DNA of 62,000 nt. Source: Phoronis australis (lineage: Eukaryota; Phoronida; Phoronidae). This document shows, one piece after another, positions 10,970 through 22,714 of this stretch (its first letter is position 1; each line of letters begins with the position of its first letter). The DNA lies in assembly GCA_002633005.1 (NCBI GenBank), contig NMRA01000552.1, positions 40,283-102,282 of the forward strand, given 5' to 3'. The position numbers and the translations under genes are program-made. The notes beneath the pieces are model-generated. The model worked only from the letters and a program-made list of their open reading frames with translations. It made no database searches and had not been told where the DNA came from.

Positions 10970-12792
10970 TCCATCAAATATTTAACTTGTGTTTCAGACC
11001 ACGCACACACCTGAAAGTAGTTCTCAGATGTTATGACTAATCACGGTGAGATTTCTGAGAAAAAATAGTCTATGTAATTGTATACAGCCCATACTATGAA
11101 TTTTGACGTAGCTCACCTTCAAAAGAGAAGTTATTAAGTTGACGTAGTCCTAGGATTGAGTGGTGAACACCCTTTGCATTCGCGAGGCTGCAAACGTACA
11201 CCTTGGATTACAACCTGGATACTGCCACATACGGTGCTTTGGACAGATGATCTTTTGTTCTAACAGGCTGGCCTGTTCCTTTGTCTCTCACACTCCCATT
11301 CGTGCCAGATTGCCAATCAACTCCCATTCTTCCAAGTGATCTTTTCGGGTATTTGACAATATATTTGTTGTAAGTAACACAGCGGCTCGCTAGCTTTGCC
11401 ATTTTTGCGTGACCTATTTTCGTGAACCTCATTCCGCTTCGTAGCTAAATGTCAATAACGCAATATTTCGCTAAAAGAACGCTCGAAGCAATTCTGGTTA
11501 TCTTGAATAAACTTTAATATGATTCTTTTATTACGATTTACTTCCAATTTAGATCATATTTTTCATATTTTCTGCTTTGCCGCCCTCTATTGGTGGCAGT
11601 ATGAAACAGGTGAAAGTGGTGAAAGTGCCTTCGCTAAAGTGTAAATTCGAGACTTAAAAAAGTGCTGTCCACGGAAATAACGTTATCTTATCAAAGACGA
11701 GAGCTGTAGCTATCACAGGACCCATGTGTGGGTGGTGTGCGTTTTTGCGCGCTTGAATTACACAGCCCTCTATATAGGTCTAAATTGGTAGCTGTTTTTG
11801 GTCCGTGGAGGCAAGGCATTCAAAAGTTCCTTAAAAATATCAAAATACGTCATTCTGAAATATTTTTGGCATTCTCAATTACAAAAAGAATAGTTTTGTA
11901 TAAATCAATCAAATTTTTATTTTTTAAACGCCCGCAAAGTGGTTTAATTCCCATGGAAACATAGGGCATTTTCAACAGTCGCGCAAAAGGGGTTAGGCCA
12001 TTTTTTCACCCGATTTAGTTATTCGTTATATGTTTACAAAGTGACGTAAGACAAAACTAATTTTTATATTTTTGTAACTAATTCACCCCAACTGATATAT
12101 ATACTATATCAAATTTAAAATTCGTGACATGTCATGTTCCCATAATATTGCAAATTGCCTGACGTTCTCATGCAGTGAGTCTTAAGCAATTAAATTAGAC
12201 TTGGCTTGATAACTACAACACTCGATCAAAAACTCAATGGAGCAGACAACCGGAAATTACACGCAACAGTGCAAACTCTTATGGCCAGTCTCGTGAAATC
12301 TCGGGGTCACATGCTCTAATAATAAAATACATATAGGTCACGTGCGGTAGTTGGCATTCCATGCCTGGAGTTAGAAGATGTACTAAACTAGCGGGATGAA
12401 AATCAATGACAACAACACCTTGCTATAATATCCTGTGCTGGCTGTATGCCAACGGTGGCACAAAGATGACAAGCAGCACCTTGCGACGAGGAGAAATTAT
12501 ATTGGTTTGGATTTTCTATTTTTCATACGTGTGGCAATGTTTTCCAGACGGAAGGCGGTGTTTTCCAAACGGACGGTGATGTTTTTACTCAAGTAGTAAT
12601 GCTTCCTACTTGGGATATTTTATCACCTAATTAGTAATGTGGTAGGCTTACTCTGGAAGATAAAAACAATAAACTGTGTAACAGCCCCGATGTTGTATCC
12701 GGATTTGGTTGCAACGCACTGTTTTGAGAAACTGTACTTGACGCTATTCCTTTATATGTTAATTCTGTCTAAATCACGTATTTACTTTTCAG
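10970..12792. other. Intron sequence, nothing recognised
   Basis: AT-rich sequence; a gene was looked for on both strands and none was supported. Short open frames at 11208-11432 (minus) and 11728-11964 (plus) show no motif. Confidence 0.4.
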
Positions 12793-12854
12793 AAGGAATG
12801 CCCCGCTGAAGAAGCTTCTTTTCTGAACCGCATTACGTATTTCTGGTTGACAAA
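12793..12854 (+). CDS. ABCC1-like: ABCC exon 4: conserved L0 'lasso' motif
   Basis: This 62-bp exon (phase 0 to 2) lies between cttttcag and AAA|gtatgt. It encodes EEASFLNRITYFWLT, the family's conserved E-A-S-F-L-x-R-I-T-F-x-W element at the end of L0, where the elbow helix packs against TMD1. The last codon is split (AA|G, Lys) and is completed by the first base of the exon at 15834. The motif is short but highly diagnostic of ABCC proteins. Confidence 0.92.
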
Positions 12855-14728
12855 GTATGTATGAAATGTTTAACTATCGTACCTCGTAGTCACTTATGAA
12901 TTTGCGAAATTATAACTTCTCATATCTACATGCCAGTAATAGACTACGCTTCACACTCGTGAAGCTGTCAAGTTAATTAAAGAGTATTTTAAGTTTACGT
13001 GTAACCTTAGTTCACAACTAACACTATTTTTTGAAAATATGTTGCTGTACATGCAGCAAAATGTGTGAGGATTTCAAATATATTTAGTTTCATAAAACAC
13101 AGCTTTTTGGAAGGCTTTTATCAACATTCTGTTTACGCCCGATATGTCAATTAAATCAAATCTCCGCCTACGTTTCCCCACAAACAAATTAAGCACTGTT
13201 GAAATAATCAGCTGTGTGCGGCATCGTTTCAAATTCCACAACACTTATATTTATGGTCAGACTGTATGCTGGAAGATTTCTGTCGAAATGGATGATGAAG
13301 CTCGTATGCAGGACGCGAGTGCAGCCGTCCCAGTCAAAGCCGCAGTCAGTCCCAAAGCGGCAGATTAACTACAGCTGAAGATCACCGACTCAACGCGGCA
13401 TAACCTGGGTTGCAAAATCCGACATTACTTCACAGAAACTTCATGAATTTACGACAAATTCTCAGTTTCTAATGTTTCGTTGCACAACTCTCGCCGAACA
13501 TTTCCATGCAGTTTTGTGTAATTTATCTCACAATATACCCGACGTCTCTGAACCACCCGAATGTGCTTGCTGACCAACTCGCTGGTTCTTTTCGTGTTGG
13601 TGACACGCAGGTACCATTCAGTAGCACTCGTTTTATCACTGGTTGATGTAAACTCGGCAGTCATTGGTTAGCTTTACAATTAAGAAAGAAAATAGCCGAC
13701 TATGAACGATTTTTAGCTTTGTCGTGCAAGTGGCGCAACAGCAACTACTTCGTTTCTGGAGTAATGTTTAGTAGCCGCTTACTTGAAGCACATAGATGAT
13801 GTACAATAAACACATCTAGCCGATTTTTAAACGGTGTGTTATTCATACTGTGTGAATACATAACTGCAACGTAAATGAAAGTCAGCGAGAGTAGAAAAAT
13901 GCACTCCGAAAAAGCGCAACAACAGTTGTTTTTTAACGTGAATTAAGCACCGACTTGTCTGTACAACAGGCCACATTTACACTTCCTTCATCCATCATGC
14001 CAGATTGTTTGGGCATACCTGTTGAGAATTCAATCAGCCAACCAGAAACGCCTGTATAAAGAAATCCCCGGAGACAATTCAATGATGCCTGAGTATTTCT
14101 TCCACCTTACGACTTGCAGAGAACCAGCGAGGCTGACCTATAGTTAACACCACCTACAGTGAGTCACGTGATAGCTACTGCACAAAATTTTTCAATTAAG
14201 AATTGCATTTGCTTGATAAAGTTTGCGGTATTTCGAAAAATGAAACAACACAAGAAAACTTTAATACATGACTGGCTGTTGTGACCGTCGCCAAGCATAT
14301 TTCCGTAAAAAAATCGACAACAAAACTGTGAGTGTTCGACAGCGATTGCTGGTTCAGCATCAGTTCAACCTTCGAAGCACTAATATCTCTAAAGACAGTC
14401 TACCGATTTTAACCCTGTTTAAATTTGTCACAGTACATTGTAATATTGCCAAACCCCCGTTCCTCCGATCTATTATTAGAGCTTTCGTTATTTTTATATT
14501 TGATTGAAAATTAAGAGTTAGTTTGGAAAGTGATAGAACGCATTTTTGCAATTAAAATTCACTACGGTTTTTGAATGCTGATGAAACGTCTTTTTCTCTA
14601 TCAATGTACATTTCAAAAAACGCACGGTCACGTGACCCCTTGTTCTGGATGATATATATTGGTTTCCCTCGATTCCTAGTTTCAAAATATATACCTTTTT
14701 AAAAAGACTGGAGGTTTTTGTCAGCCAT
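12855..14728. other. Intron sequence, nothing recognised
   Basis: No exon with ABCC similarity and no clear repeat. An open frame at 13144-13368 has an Ala/Val/Lys-rich end but no splice or family evidence. Confidence 0.4.
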
Positions 14729-14945
14729 TATGAAATGAATACCATAAAATAAACTAAACTAAATAACTTTTCATGGCAAGTAGTTGCGATTTTTTATTTT
14801 GAAGAAAACCTAGTTATTTCCATATTTATTGCCAAATGATGTACTGGGTGGAAGACGTTTGGTCACCTGACAGTCAATTGTCATGGCAGAACACAGGAGA
14901 TCAGAAGACGAGGACGATTTTGAGTGAGAACTGTTATGCAAAACA
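14729..14945 (+). repeat. Fragment of composite dispersed repeat (first half)
   Basis: Matches 29319-29542, sharing 'gaataccataaaat', 'ttgaagaaaa', 'ccaaatgatg' and 'gggtggaagacg'. Near its end an ATG (14884) opens M-A-E-H-R-R-S-E-D-E-D-D-F before a stop. The longer copy has the related M-S-E-H-R-R-S at 29473, which suggests the start of a former element-encoded ORF. Confidence 0.7.
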
Positions 14946-15030
14946 GAACTTAATAATCACTGACAAAGGCCACAGCAAACCTTTGGTTACTCACATTCAC
15001 TATTACCATGGCGGAATGAATACGATCTAA

Positions 15031-15833
15031 ACACATACATGTCGTAGCACTCGCTCTGGGCCGGGGATGAGGGCCTGGCATCACTCGCCCTAGAATGGAA
15101 GCAGTTGGTTCGTTATTTATAAAATTTGCAAATATGCTTACAAGGTAGCGAGCCCTTCATTGTAACACCGCTTTAGTATTTGGTAGAAACACGATTTCTT
15201 GAAATGTGCCTAAAAAGCGGGTGGCGCTCGATCGAATCGCATGTTCCATACCGACATTCCACACTCTTGTACGGCGCACAAACCGATGCCATTTCTGTGC
15301 AACTTTCACGTTGTTAGGAAATTGAACGCAGGGACGTTCTCGGTCAAGTTGCTGCTACTACAGCCTCCACAAACGCACCTTTTCATGTCTGAAAAAGGCG
15401 GATCTCCGCAGCCTTTCCTCGTAACTCCTCAGTATCACACTGGTAAAAACAGCAATGGCGGAGACTGCCTTCCACCCATTACGTACAACAGAACAGAAAA
15501 ATATGTATTTTAAAATTTTTGGCTTGTTTCTCAGCAACAGGTGTACTATAGGCTATTTAGAAATATCTTAAGATGTATAAATAATAAAAATTCTTTTTGA
15601 GACACAGGATCATGGTGGTAACTCTTTAAAGATCGACTGTATTTAGATATTTTGAGAGCGTGACAACATTTTAATTGCCTGGGTATGAACATAACCTTAA
15701 TCAAAAACATGTTTGTTATGTGAGAGAAAGAACATTTTGTGCACTATTGCAAATTTGATAGCAATGAATAAAATGTATTTCAGAACAGATTTCTGGTTTT
15801 CGCATTATTTAGCTAGTTCTGTTTGTTTTTCAG
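15031..15833. other. Intron sequence with one unassigned 90-codon open frame
   Basis: The open frame at 15241-15513 (plus) encodes a Pro/His/Thr-rich reading. It lacks a recognisable domain, membrane segment or splice context, so it is not called as a gene. The rest is AT-rich intron. Confidence 0.35.
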
Positions 15834-15968
15834 GTTAATGATTGCTGGATACACCAAAATTCTCGTTCATGATGATCTTTGGAATGTTTCCAAAGAGTAC
15901 ACCAGTAAATTTCTCTATTCACTGTTTGAGAAAGCGTGGCTCAAAGGTGTTGAAAAGCAGACTTTAAG
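15834..15968 (+). CDS. ABCC1-like: ABCC exon 5: L0 to TMD1 junction
   Basis: This 135-bp exon (phase 2 to 2) lies between tttttcag and AAG|gtaaag. It reads L-M-I-A-G-Y-T-K-x-L followed by DDLWNVSKEYTS. It matches the MRP block in which 'G-Y-x-x-x-L' is followed by 'D-L-W-x-L-x-x-E-D-x-S', a cytoplasmic elbow joining L0 to TMD1. The final split codon AG|G gives Arg with the next exon. No stop or frameshift is present. Confidence 0.92.
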
Positions 15969-16515
15969 GTAAAGACTCTTCCGTTCTTCACATTTTTAGG
16001 TACATCCCCATTTCAGAGACCCGTCTTGCCATCCACAGTGCGTGCTTCCAGCTGCACGACTAAGCCTGGATCATCGATTAACTTTTTAACTTCTGGTGGG
16101 GTACCAACAAACGTGCTGACAAAGTTGAATGTCGCTAAACCTTACTTTGTTTTTTAGAAATCCGTCGTAGAAAACGCAAATAAACACATGGAAAAAATTA
16201 GCGAAATGTTCTAACAAAGATTTAGTTCGATTGATGAATTCATTCCATGGTCGGACAGGGAATCTGTTCCAGCACAGATGCGATAAAAAATGCGACTTAA
16301 GCAGACCCTTTCCATCGAAATTCTAGCTGGTCCCTCAACAACATCATAGATCCGAAAGACGAGTGCATTGAATGAACAGATAGGAAGTAATTTCATTAAG
16401 ACTGTAATAGAAATTTGGAGACAACGTGTCGCATTTGAGCTCAGTTTAATGTAATGAATGTATCATGATATACCTTTGTATTTTGTAATAATTTGTTCTC
16501 TTGGTATACCTACAG

Positions 16516-16698
16516 GAACAAACAAGACTGCCACAAAACAGGAAAGGGGTGTGAGAAAAGTCAAACAAAATCTACTATCACTGACCGATTGTTACTGTTA
16601 AAATCACTGATAAAAGTGGCAGGATTTGAATTCACTATTGGAAGCGTGATAAGGATCAGTTCTGATGTTTCCAGATTAACAATACCGTTCATTGTTGG
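16516..16698 (+). CDS. ABCC1-like: ABCC exon 6: cytoplasmic linker and TM6
   Basis: This 183-bp exon (phase 2 to 2) lies between ctacag and GG|gtaaga. It begins with a Cys/Lys-rich cytoplasmic segment (RNKQDCHKTGKGCEKSQTK), variable in the family. It continues with LLLLKSLIKVAGFEFTIG and a hydrophobic run ending FIVG, matching the first TMD1 helix (TM6) that opens the transmembrane core. The last codon is split and completed at 18093. Confidence 0.88.
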
Positions 16699-18092
16699 GT
16701 AAGATAATGTGAATTTTGAGATTCGTAAATTGAATATCACAAAAAATTCAGATATTGTTATTAACTGGTTAATAGTTAGAGCTATATTTTGCAATATTTT
16801 GGTCTCGGTCGATAAGCGGAATAATGTCTCATGGGATATTACTTCATCAACTCCACGCTCGGTACGTTTTGTGTATATATTCGTGAACCAATACATCGCA
16901 AACTAGAAAAATGCCTGATGGGAACGACTGAAAAGATCGAAGAAATATGTTAGGGGTGTTCCTGTAAAAATGTANCTGCACTCTGTACAGTTGCAACATG
17001 GGTTTGTTTTTAGTTTTGGGATATGTTTGGGTATCTGCCAAGTGAAGTTTTGGTGAGTTATGATTTCTTTTGAGATGTATTTGGCTGAAAATATCCACCT
17101 GACAACATTTACAGTTAAAAAATATTACACAGTGTTAATGCTTTACTTCTTTCAAGAACGACCATCAATACCTAGAGTTTTCTTTTGAAGATCACCACCC
17201 ATAAATTTGTATTTCAACTACCACTCCCCCCTCCCATACGGATTTTGCTGGACCAGCCCCTACTTTTGTCTAGACACCACGCAAAATCTAGAGACGTGTA
17301 CTTAGGCTGATGTAAGAAAATTGGTAAATCCGGAAATACAATTTAAACTGTTGAAACATGAAACTGACAACGTGCACCAAAATTAAGCCATTTTCAAAAA
17401 AATTCTTTCATTAACTTGATTTGAGGTTGCTTTTCAGTAACCAATGTTAAGTTCACAATTTTCCAGAGCTACCTCTATTTAGGTTAGTGCAATGGGAAAC
17501 TCATTAGGTGACCCGCGCGCTTTTTTTAAGATTTGTAGTGGGCAAAGACCAAAACACATATACATGAAAACGGTTTAAAAATCAATGATTAAAACTCGAA
17601 CACAATGTCCTTTTTCACGTTCTGGTACAGCGTGAAGTCTTGGAAATGATATGGTAATAAGCCTTCTAACAAAGGAGATAAACTTTCTCTACACAGAACA
17701 ATTGGTTGAACATTCAATTCAAACTTCGAATATCTTGCGACTAAATGAAAAAATGATGGATTTTGAGGAGGTAATTAGTTTTCCGAATTGAAAGTGGAGA
17801 AACGGCAGATCTAAACTTACACCATACATTCGAAAACGCATGCGTGCACGTGCTTGTACAGTTGCAGATGTACGCAGCCTGCTCCTTCGTGTGTGTGTGT
17901 GCTCGTGTGTGTGTGTGTGCGCGCGCGCGCGCGTGTGTGTGCGCGCACTCGTGTGTGTGAGTTTCTACTACTGGCCAATGTGCATAGTAAACTGGTGCAA
18001 AGTAACTTGGTTGTTTCAATAATACGTTGATAACCAGATGACAGATATGTTTCTAAGTGCCCGCCTGAATCGTTTGTTAACCATTCTTTCAG
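16699..18092. other. Intron with assembly join (n at 16975) and a purine-pyrimidine microsatellite
   Basis: Only the microsatellite at 17888-17959 stands out. The single 'n' at 16975 shows no duplicated flanks, unlike the one at 54737. Confidence 0.45.
17888..17959. repeat. (TG)n/(GC)n microsatellite
   Basis: About 70 bp of alternating purine-pyrimidine: TG runs, then a GC run, then TG again. It lies 134 bp before the acceptor of the ABCC exon at 18093. Such tracts readily adopt Z-DNA and vary in length between individuals. Confidence 0.9.
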
Positions 18093-18270
18093 TTTACTCG
18101 TGACCTTCGTTGAAACTACAGAGCAATCCATGTCGTACGGAATTTTCCTCGCTTTAGTGCTCACTTCCATGAATCTTCTGAGGGCGTTCTTGAATCAGCA
18201 AAGCCTATATTACAACGAGGTGACAGGAAAGAAGCTACAAACAGCTCTCACTTGTGCCATTTTTCGCAAG
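18093..18270 (+). CDS. ABCC1-like: ABCC exon 7: TM7
   Basis: This 178-bp exon (phase 2 to 0) lies between ctttcag and AAG|gtgagc. It contains an amphipathic start, a helix (MSYGIFLALVLTSMNLLRAF), and the cytoplasmic block TGKKLQTALTCAIFRK. That block corresponds to the family's 'G-M-x-I-x-T-A-x-x-x-A-I-Y-R-K' coupling-helix entry in TMD1. The final Lys plus the next exon's Ser-Leu joins as the conserved 'R-K-S/A-L' sequence. Confidence 0.92.
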
Positions 18271-18797
18271 GTGAGCCCACCTCTCGTATTCCTTTGTCCG
18301 TTTCTGTGAAGAAAATGTGACATTAACGAGATGCTAGTGCACGACAATGTGAACATAGTGGCCATTTTCTGATAAAAATTGTAAAACGAAGGTTGAAAAA
18401 GCATTAAGACTCCAGTCTTTGATCATAGTAGTGCGATGAATTTAAATCTGAAATGTTATTACTGAGACAATGTGAATTTTTTCAGGCAATCACTGAATCG
18501 TCTTTGGGTAACCCAATTTGGCAAAAATTTTATGATTTTCAAAAGTTCTCTGTGAAAAACCAAATACCCAAGGGTTTTCGGAAACTGATAGGTTGAACAA
18601 ATGAGTTTGTGTGTTCACATTACTGTTTGAAATGTTATTCGCTGAGTGTAACGTTTGGTGCTGACACCTCCGTTAGTAGCACTTAGACTCTAATCAATCG
18701 AAACTAGTCGGTTATTTACAAAAGAGCTAGCAGTGATATATTATTCTCGTAGAGGTTGATCCTCCATAATATACAGACCAAGACACTTTGCTTTCAG

Positions 18798-19052
18798 TCT
18801 TTAAAGCTTTCGACGTCGATTCGTAAAGGTGTTTCAATTGGAAATATTCTCAACCTCATGTCGGTTGACACAGCATTGTTTGAAGATACGCTGGACTTCC
18901 TTCATTATACCTGGTCGTCACCATTAGTTGCTACATTTTCAACTGTGTTGCTCTATCGTCTGTTGGGCGTGGCAACTTTTATGGGTTTGGCGGTGATTTT
19001 GATTGCTTGTCTAACAACGGTGGTCGTGTCATATGTTTGCAGGAAGAAGCAG
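18798..19052 (+). CDS. ABCC1-like: ABCC exon 8: TM8-TM9 of TMD1
   Basis: This 255-bp exon (85 codons, phase 0 to 0) lies between ctttcag and CAG|gtgagt. It carries the family signature NILNLMSVDTALFED in the cytoplasmic extension, then W-S-S-P-L and two hydrophobic helices (VATFSTVLLYRLLGVATFM and GLAVILIACLTTVVVSYV). These match TM8 and TM9 of MRP TMD1. It is one of the best-conserved exons in the window. Confidence 0.96.
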
Positions 19053-20197
19053 GTGAGTCACTATACATAACTGAACGTCAGGTGCGTTTAAAGGGGCCAT
19101 CAAACACAAAGGCCGGTAGTGGACGGAACGGGGTGGTGCGGAGAACTGGGAGGGACTGAACAATCCTGATATAATTACAAATCCGCAAACAAAGTTGAGG
19201 TCGGGAGGGATTGATTTCCCTGACCTGTATCCAATGATTAGCTTTGACTCCAAAGAAACGGAACTGTTTGATATGCAGTGCTGTGGTCTGACCTGTAAGC
19301 TAGCTAGTTTGATAAAACCAAATTGATTCTTGTCTGATCCTGGGACTAATTTCGATAATCAAAGCTCGACTCGGTTGAAAATTGACCTACTGCATGACAC
19401 GTTTCGTGTATATTTACAAATTTATACTCGGATTATAGGGCGTGATTGGTTAATTTTCGAGTGTGAATCAGTTGTATCTGAATTCGGAGATAACAGATCG
19501 TGGGCCTTCACTAGGCGTACATTCGTCACTGCCACATATATGCCCGGGTCATTAGTCGAATGCACCATTGGCTTGTTTTCGGAAAACCCGGAACGAGATT
19601 AGGTCAAGGTATGCAAGTTAATGACATCAGGCTACTGTGGTGTCAGATAAATAAAATTCCCCGTAGAACAAATTGTTATGAAAAATAATTGTTTTCGGGA
19701 ATTTGGTAGGGTCAGTTTGTATGAATGATATTTAAATGGAACAGTGAGATTTACATGAATAATACAGGAACGTGTCGAACACTCACAAGCTTCGTCCAAA
19801 CTCCTGCTCAAAGGTCCGATTTTTAGCCCAATTTTTACGCTTGCAGCTCTGTCAGTATTTACGAATCCGGGCGAGGTTACACGGGTCCAAGGGCTACTGA
19901 CACCCATTTCTGAACTGCTGCAGTAGAATTATATCAAGCACTTTCAATGTTTGTCAATTTCCGGACACCTTTGGAAAAAGCCCAGTATTGACGGCTACAT
20001 AGACCTACTGGACATAACTTCAGATAAAGATGTGTGGAAATGTTTGATGTACTACACTATCCATTACCTAAGTTCTCAGATATTACGTAGATTAATGAAC
20101 TAATTCGAAGTGAGCTGCCGTCAAGAACTCTATCATTAGAATTTGTGTTAGTAAACTTCACTGTGGTGGTTAATACTAGAACATGTTTTATCGACAG
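19053..20197. other. Intron, nothing recognised
   Basis: Contains a 90-codon open frame (19330-19602, plus) and a 91-codon frame (19632-19907, minus), neither with a recognised motif or splice support. No repeat was identified. Confidence 0.4.
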
Positions 20198-20401
20198 CAT
20201 GAGAAGATGTCGTTGACAGACTTGAGAATCAAATTCACTAGCGAAATTTTATTTGGCATCAAAGTTCTCAAATTCTACGCATGGGAACAGACGTTCATGG
20301 ACAAGCTTCTTGGAGTAAGACAGAAAGAAATGCACTTGTGCAAGGCGGCCTTAAAGATTCGCGGTGTTAATTTCGTTACGTTGACGGCGTTCAATTCTGC
20401 G
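20198..20401 (+). CDS. ABCC1-like: ABCC exon 9: TMD1 intracellular loop
   Basis: This 204-bp exon (68 codons, phase 0 to 0) lies between tcgacag and GCG|gtaagt. It encodes the conserved loop D-x-R-I-K-x-T-x-E-I-L-F-G-I-K-V-L-K-F-Y-A-W-E, a hallmark of ABCC TMD1, then a Lys-rich helix and the start of TM10. Unusually polar residues replace the common W-x-C-x-P at the exon end (TLTAFNSA). A TIR element (20651-20889) lies in the following intron. Confidence 0.96.
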
Positions 20402-20650
20402 GTAAGTCATTGTAATCAAGTCTTGTCTTTTGAAGTAATGTGACTATTAGTTTGGGACATCCCTTTCACACAATTGCGATTGGATTGACCTATTTATTAT
20501 GTTCTGAATTAAAACAAGCGAAGCCTTAAAATATAATAGCTGTGTGATCACCATAAGTCGAAATGTTCATCGGAGAAAGTTATAGTTGCTAGAGCAGCAA
20601 AACTGCTTTTTCATGACTGACGCCTTGAACCATTGTTTTAGGTAACCCTA

Positions 20651-20889
20651 CATGCGCGCACCCAGCCTGTAACATGGGGGGATGTGGACTTTAACAGCAG
20701 GAGGACTAAAAACAGGGTACCACCTTCAGAACTGTGAATTGTGCGTTTGCGCCTTTTTAGTTTAGTGGTCTTTTGTCTCGTTTCCTCGGACTTTTTGTTT
20801 CTCTGAGGCGGACCTTTTTGCCCACTTCGCCAAGTGGGAGAGGGGGGCTCGAATGAGCCCCCTCCAGTACCCCCCTGGGTGCGCGCATG
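20651..20889. mobile_element. TIR element, copy 1 (non-autonomous, 239 bp)
   Basis: Bounded by a perfect 15-bp inverted repeat: catgcgcgcacccag at 20651-20665 and its complement at 20875-20889. The interior shares phrases with 26961-27252, such as 'gtgcgttcgcc' and 'ttttgtctcgtttcctcg', 'gaggcgga', 'cccacttcgccaa.tgggag'. It encodes no transposase. The tg/ca ends and TIR-only structure suggest a small DNA transposon of undetermined superfamily. Confidence 0.75.
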
Positions 20890-21589
20890 CCCCAATGAAC
20901 GAGCTCATCAAAACTGCTGCTTTCTTCTTTTCCTAGAAGTTCTAATCATACGACAGCAGTTTTGGTTGAAATCACCAAAATATGGATGAGTATCCCTTTA
21001 GTGAACGGTTTCTTTTATATTTTATCTTTACTTTGAAGTTGACCATTTTACCTCTTGATGCAGCACTAAGTAAAACAACTTCGTCCTCTGCAAATAACAC
21101 GTAAATATATAGCCGAAGCGAAAAACCTTGTTGCTCTTGTTAATTAGTCAGAGACGCAACATGTCTCCTAACTTTATCAAATAAAATCTGGTTTACCTGG
21201 AGCGCGTTTGAAATAATGCAAGCTGGGGACGTTATTTAAACGGAGGTAAAAGCATAGATGTCTAGAGTTCAATGGGGAAAGACGGTAAGATTACGTGCCT
21301 CACTAGCAACTCATGATGATATCCCGTGATCTCGCCAAGCACGCGAGATCCTGAGAGTCCTTTTTCGGTGAAGGCATGCCCGATTTTAGCCAAATCTTTG
21401 CTCATCAAAATCATTCCTTCCGTAGTTGCGGGAATGTCTAGTCAACTGAGTTAGCAACATAGCCTAAACCGCGGGTTTTATTTTTTCATCTTGAAACGCG
21501 TCAATTCCCATAATCCATTAAAACTACTTACTGGAATGACTTTCTCAAACCGTTCTGAGGTGGTGGCGTGTTACAACTATTATTAAAAT

Positions 21590-21804
21590 CTCTCGGTCTA
21601 TTTACACCGACCTCTTGTCTATTTACACTGTCACGACGTTTCGGTCAGTCTATTCTGCGGCCATCGTCAGGTGTTCCCGCGTTCTTAGAAAAACGAGCAC
21701 GGATATGTGGTACACTCATGGTGTGATTTTTTGTCCGAGGCAGAATTTGAACCAACAACTTCTGAAACTTCCAATAGTCCAGCACCTTAACCACTACATC
21801 GGGA
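21590..21804 (-). mobile_element. tRNA-derived SINE
   Basis: On the minus strand the head reads gatgtagtggttaaggtgct (A-box like, complement of 21784-21796), followed about 40 bp later by ggttcaaattc (B-box, complement of 21743-21753). This is the internal RNA polymerase III promoter layout of a tRNA. The tail includes 'ccgaaacgtcgtgacag' and ends with two copies of 'gtgtaaatagac', a short 3' tandem as in many SINEs. The parent tRNA is not obvious; the head resembles Ser/Leu-type tRNAs. Confidence 0.6.
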
Positions 21805-22714
21805 TGAATCTACATATCTAGATTTTCAACGACATTCCTGACCTATTTAGCCCCATCTTCATGTCATCTAGTGTCTCGACTTACTGGGACGCATTACGTC
21901 GGCGTAGCACATTCGCGAGAAAGCAAGACCACGTAACATTACGCGAGTGAAAGGGGTTGTTTTGCAAGTATTCTCGGTGTGTATACAACTAGTAAAGTAG
22001 CGGCCACTGCAGTGATTGGTGGGTAAGGCTGGAAGGTCGGGTTACGGGTGTAGAATTTTCTGCTTCCGTTCCTTATTTACGGTTACCTTACTTAGTGGCC
22101 TCCTTTCTAACACGAATATAAAAAACTAAGCTTTTTCATCTAGCAAAAGTAAATATTTTCTGGAAGAAAAAAAGATCAGGAAATATGAAAACACTTTTTG
22201 TATGGTCCATTATTATTTTTACGTAAAAACCTTTTGAAGTCGCAATTCCAATTTTAAGAAAGGTACATTCAAAGCAAAAGAACTCCTCGGTCGATTTTAA
22301 TGAAACCATATTTCAATGAAAACTTCATCAGTTATCTCAAAAACGCTTTTAGGAATTTTCAAATTGACTGGGCACCGACTGAGGCCGTTTGAACACATGC
22401 TAATTCAGTGTTTGCTGACATAAAGCTGTTGTGAAACAGTAACTCGATTATATATGCTTTGGTCACATGTTAGGGGAATCTTTATTTAGAGATAGAAATA
22501 CAATATTCACATCATTGTTACTGTACAACTTTTGCCCTGACGGTTCTGTAAAAGGGCAACTTGACTTCGTGGCCCCCGACAAAGAAGTAGATTTTCAGTT
22601 TCATGGCTAATTCACCAAAATAATTACGAGCTCATTATTTCTTTGGCTCACTAGTATATTCTTTTTATGACTGGAGGTTTAGTTTCCAACTTACGGTTAT
22701 CTCCAACCTTATTC

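Noticed and set aside
17741-18170. His/Thr/Arg-rich open frames on the minus strand
   Set aside because: Translation of the TG/GC microsatellite and antisense of ABCC exon 7.
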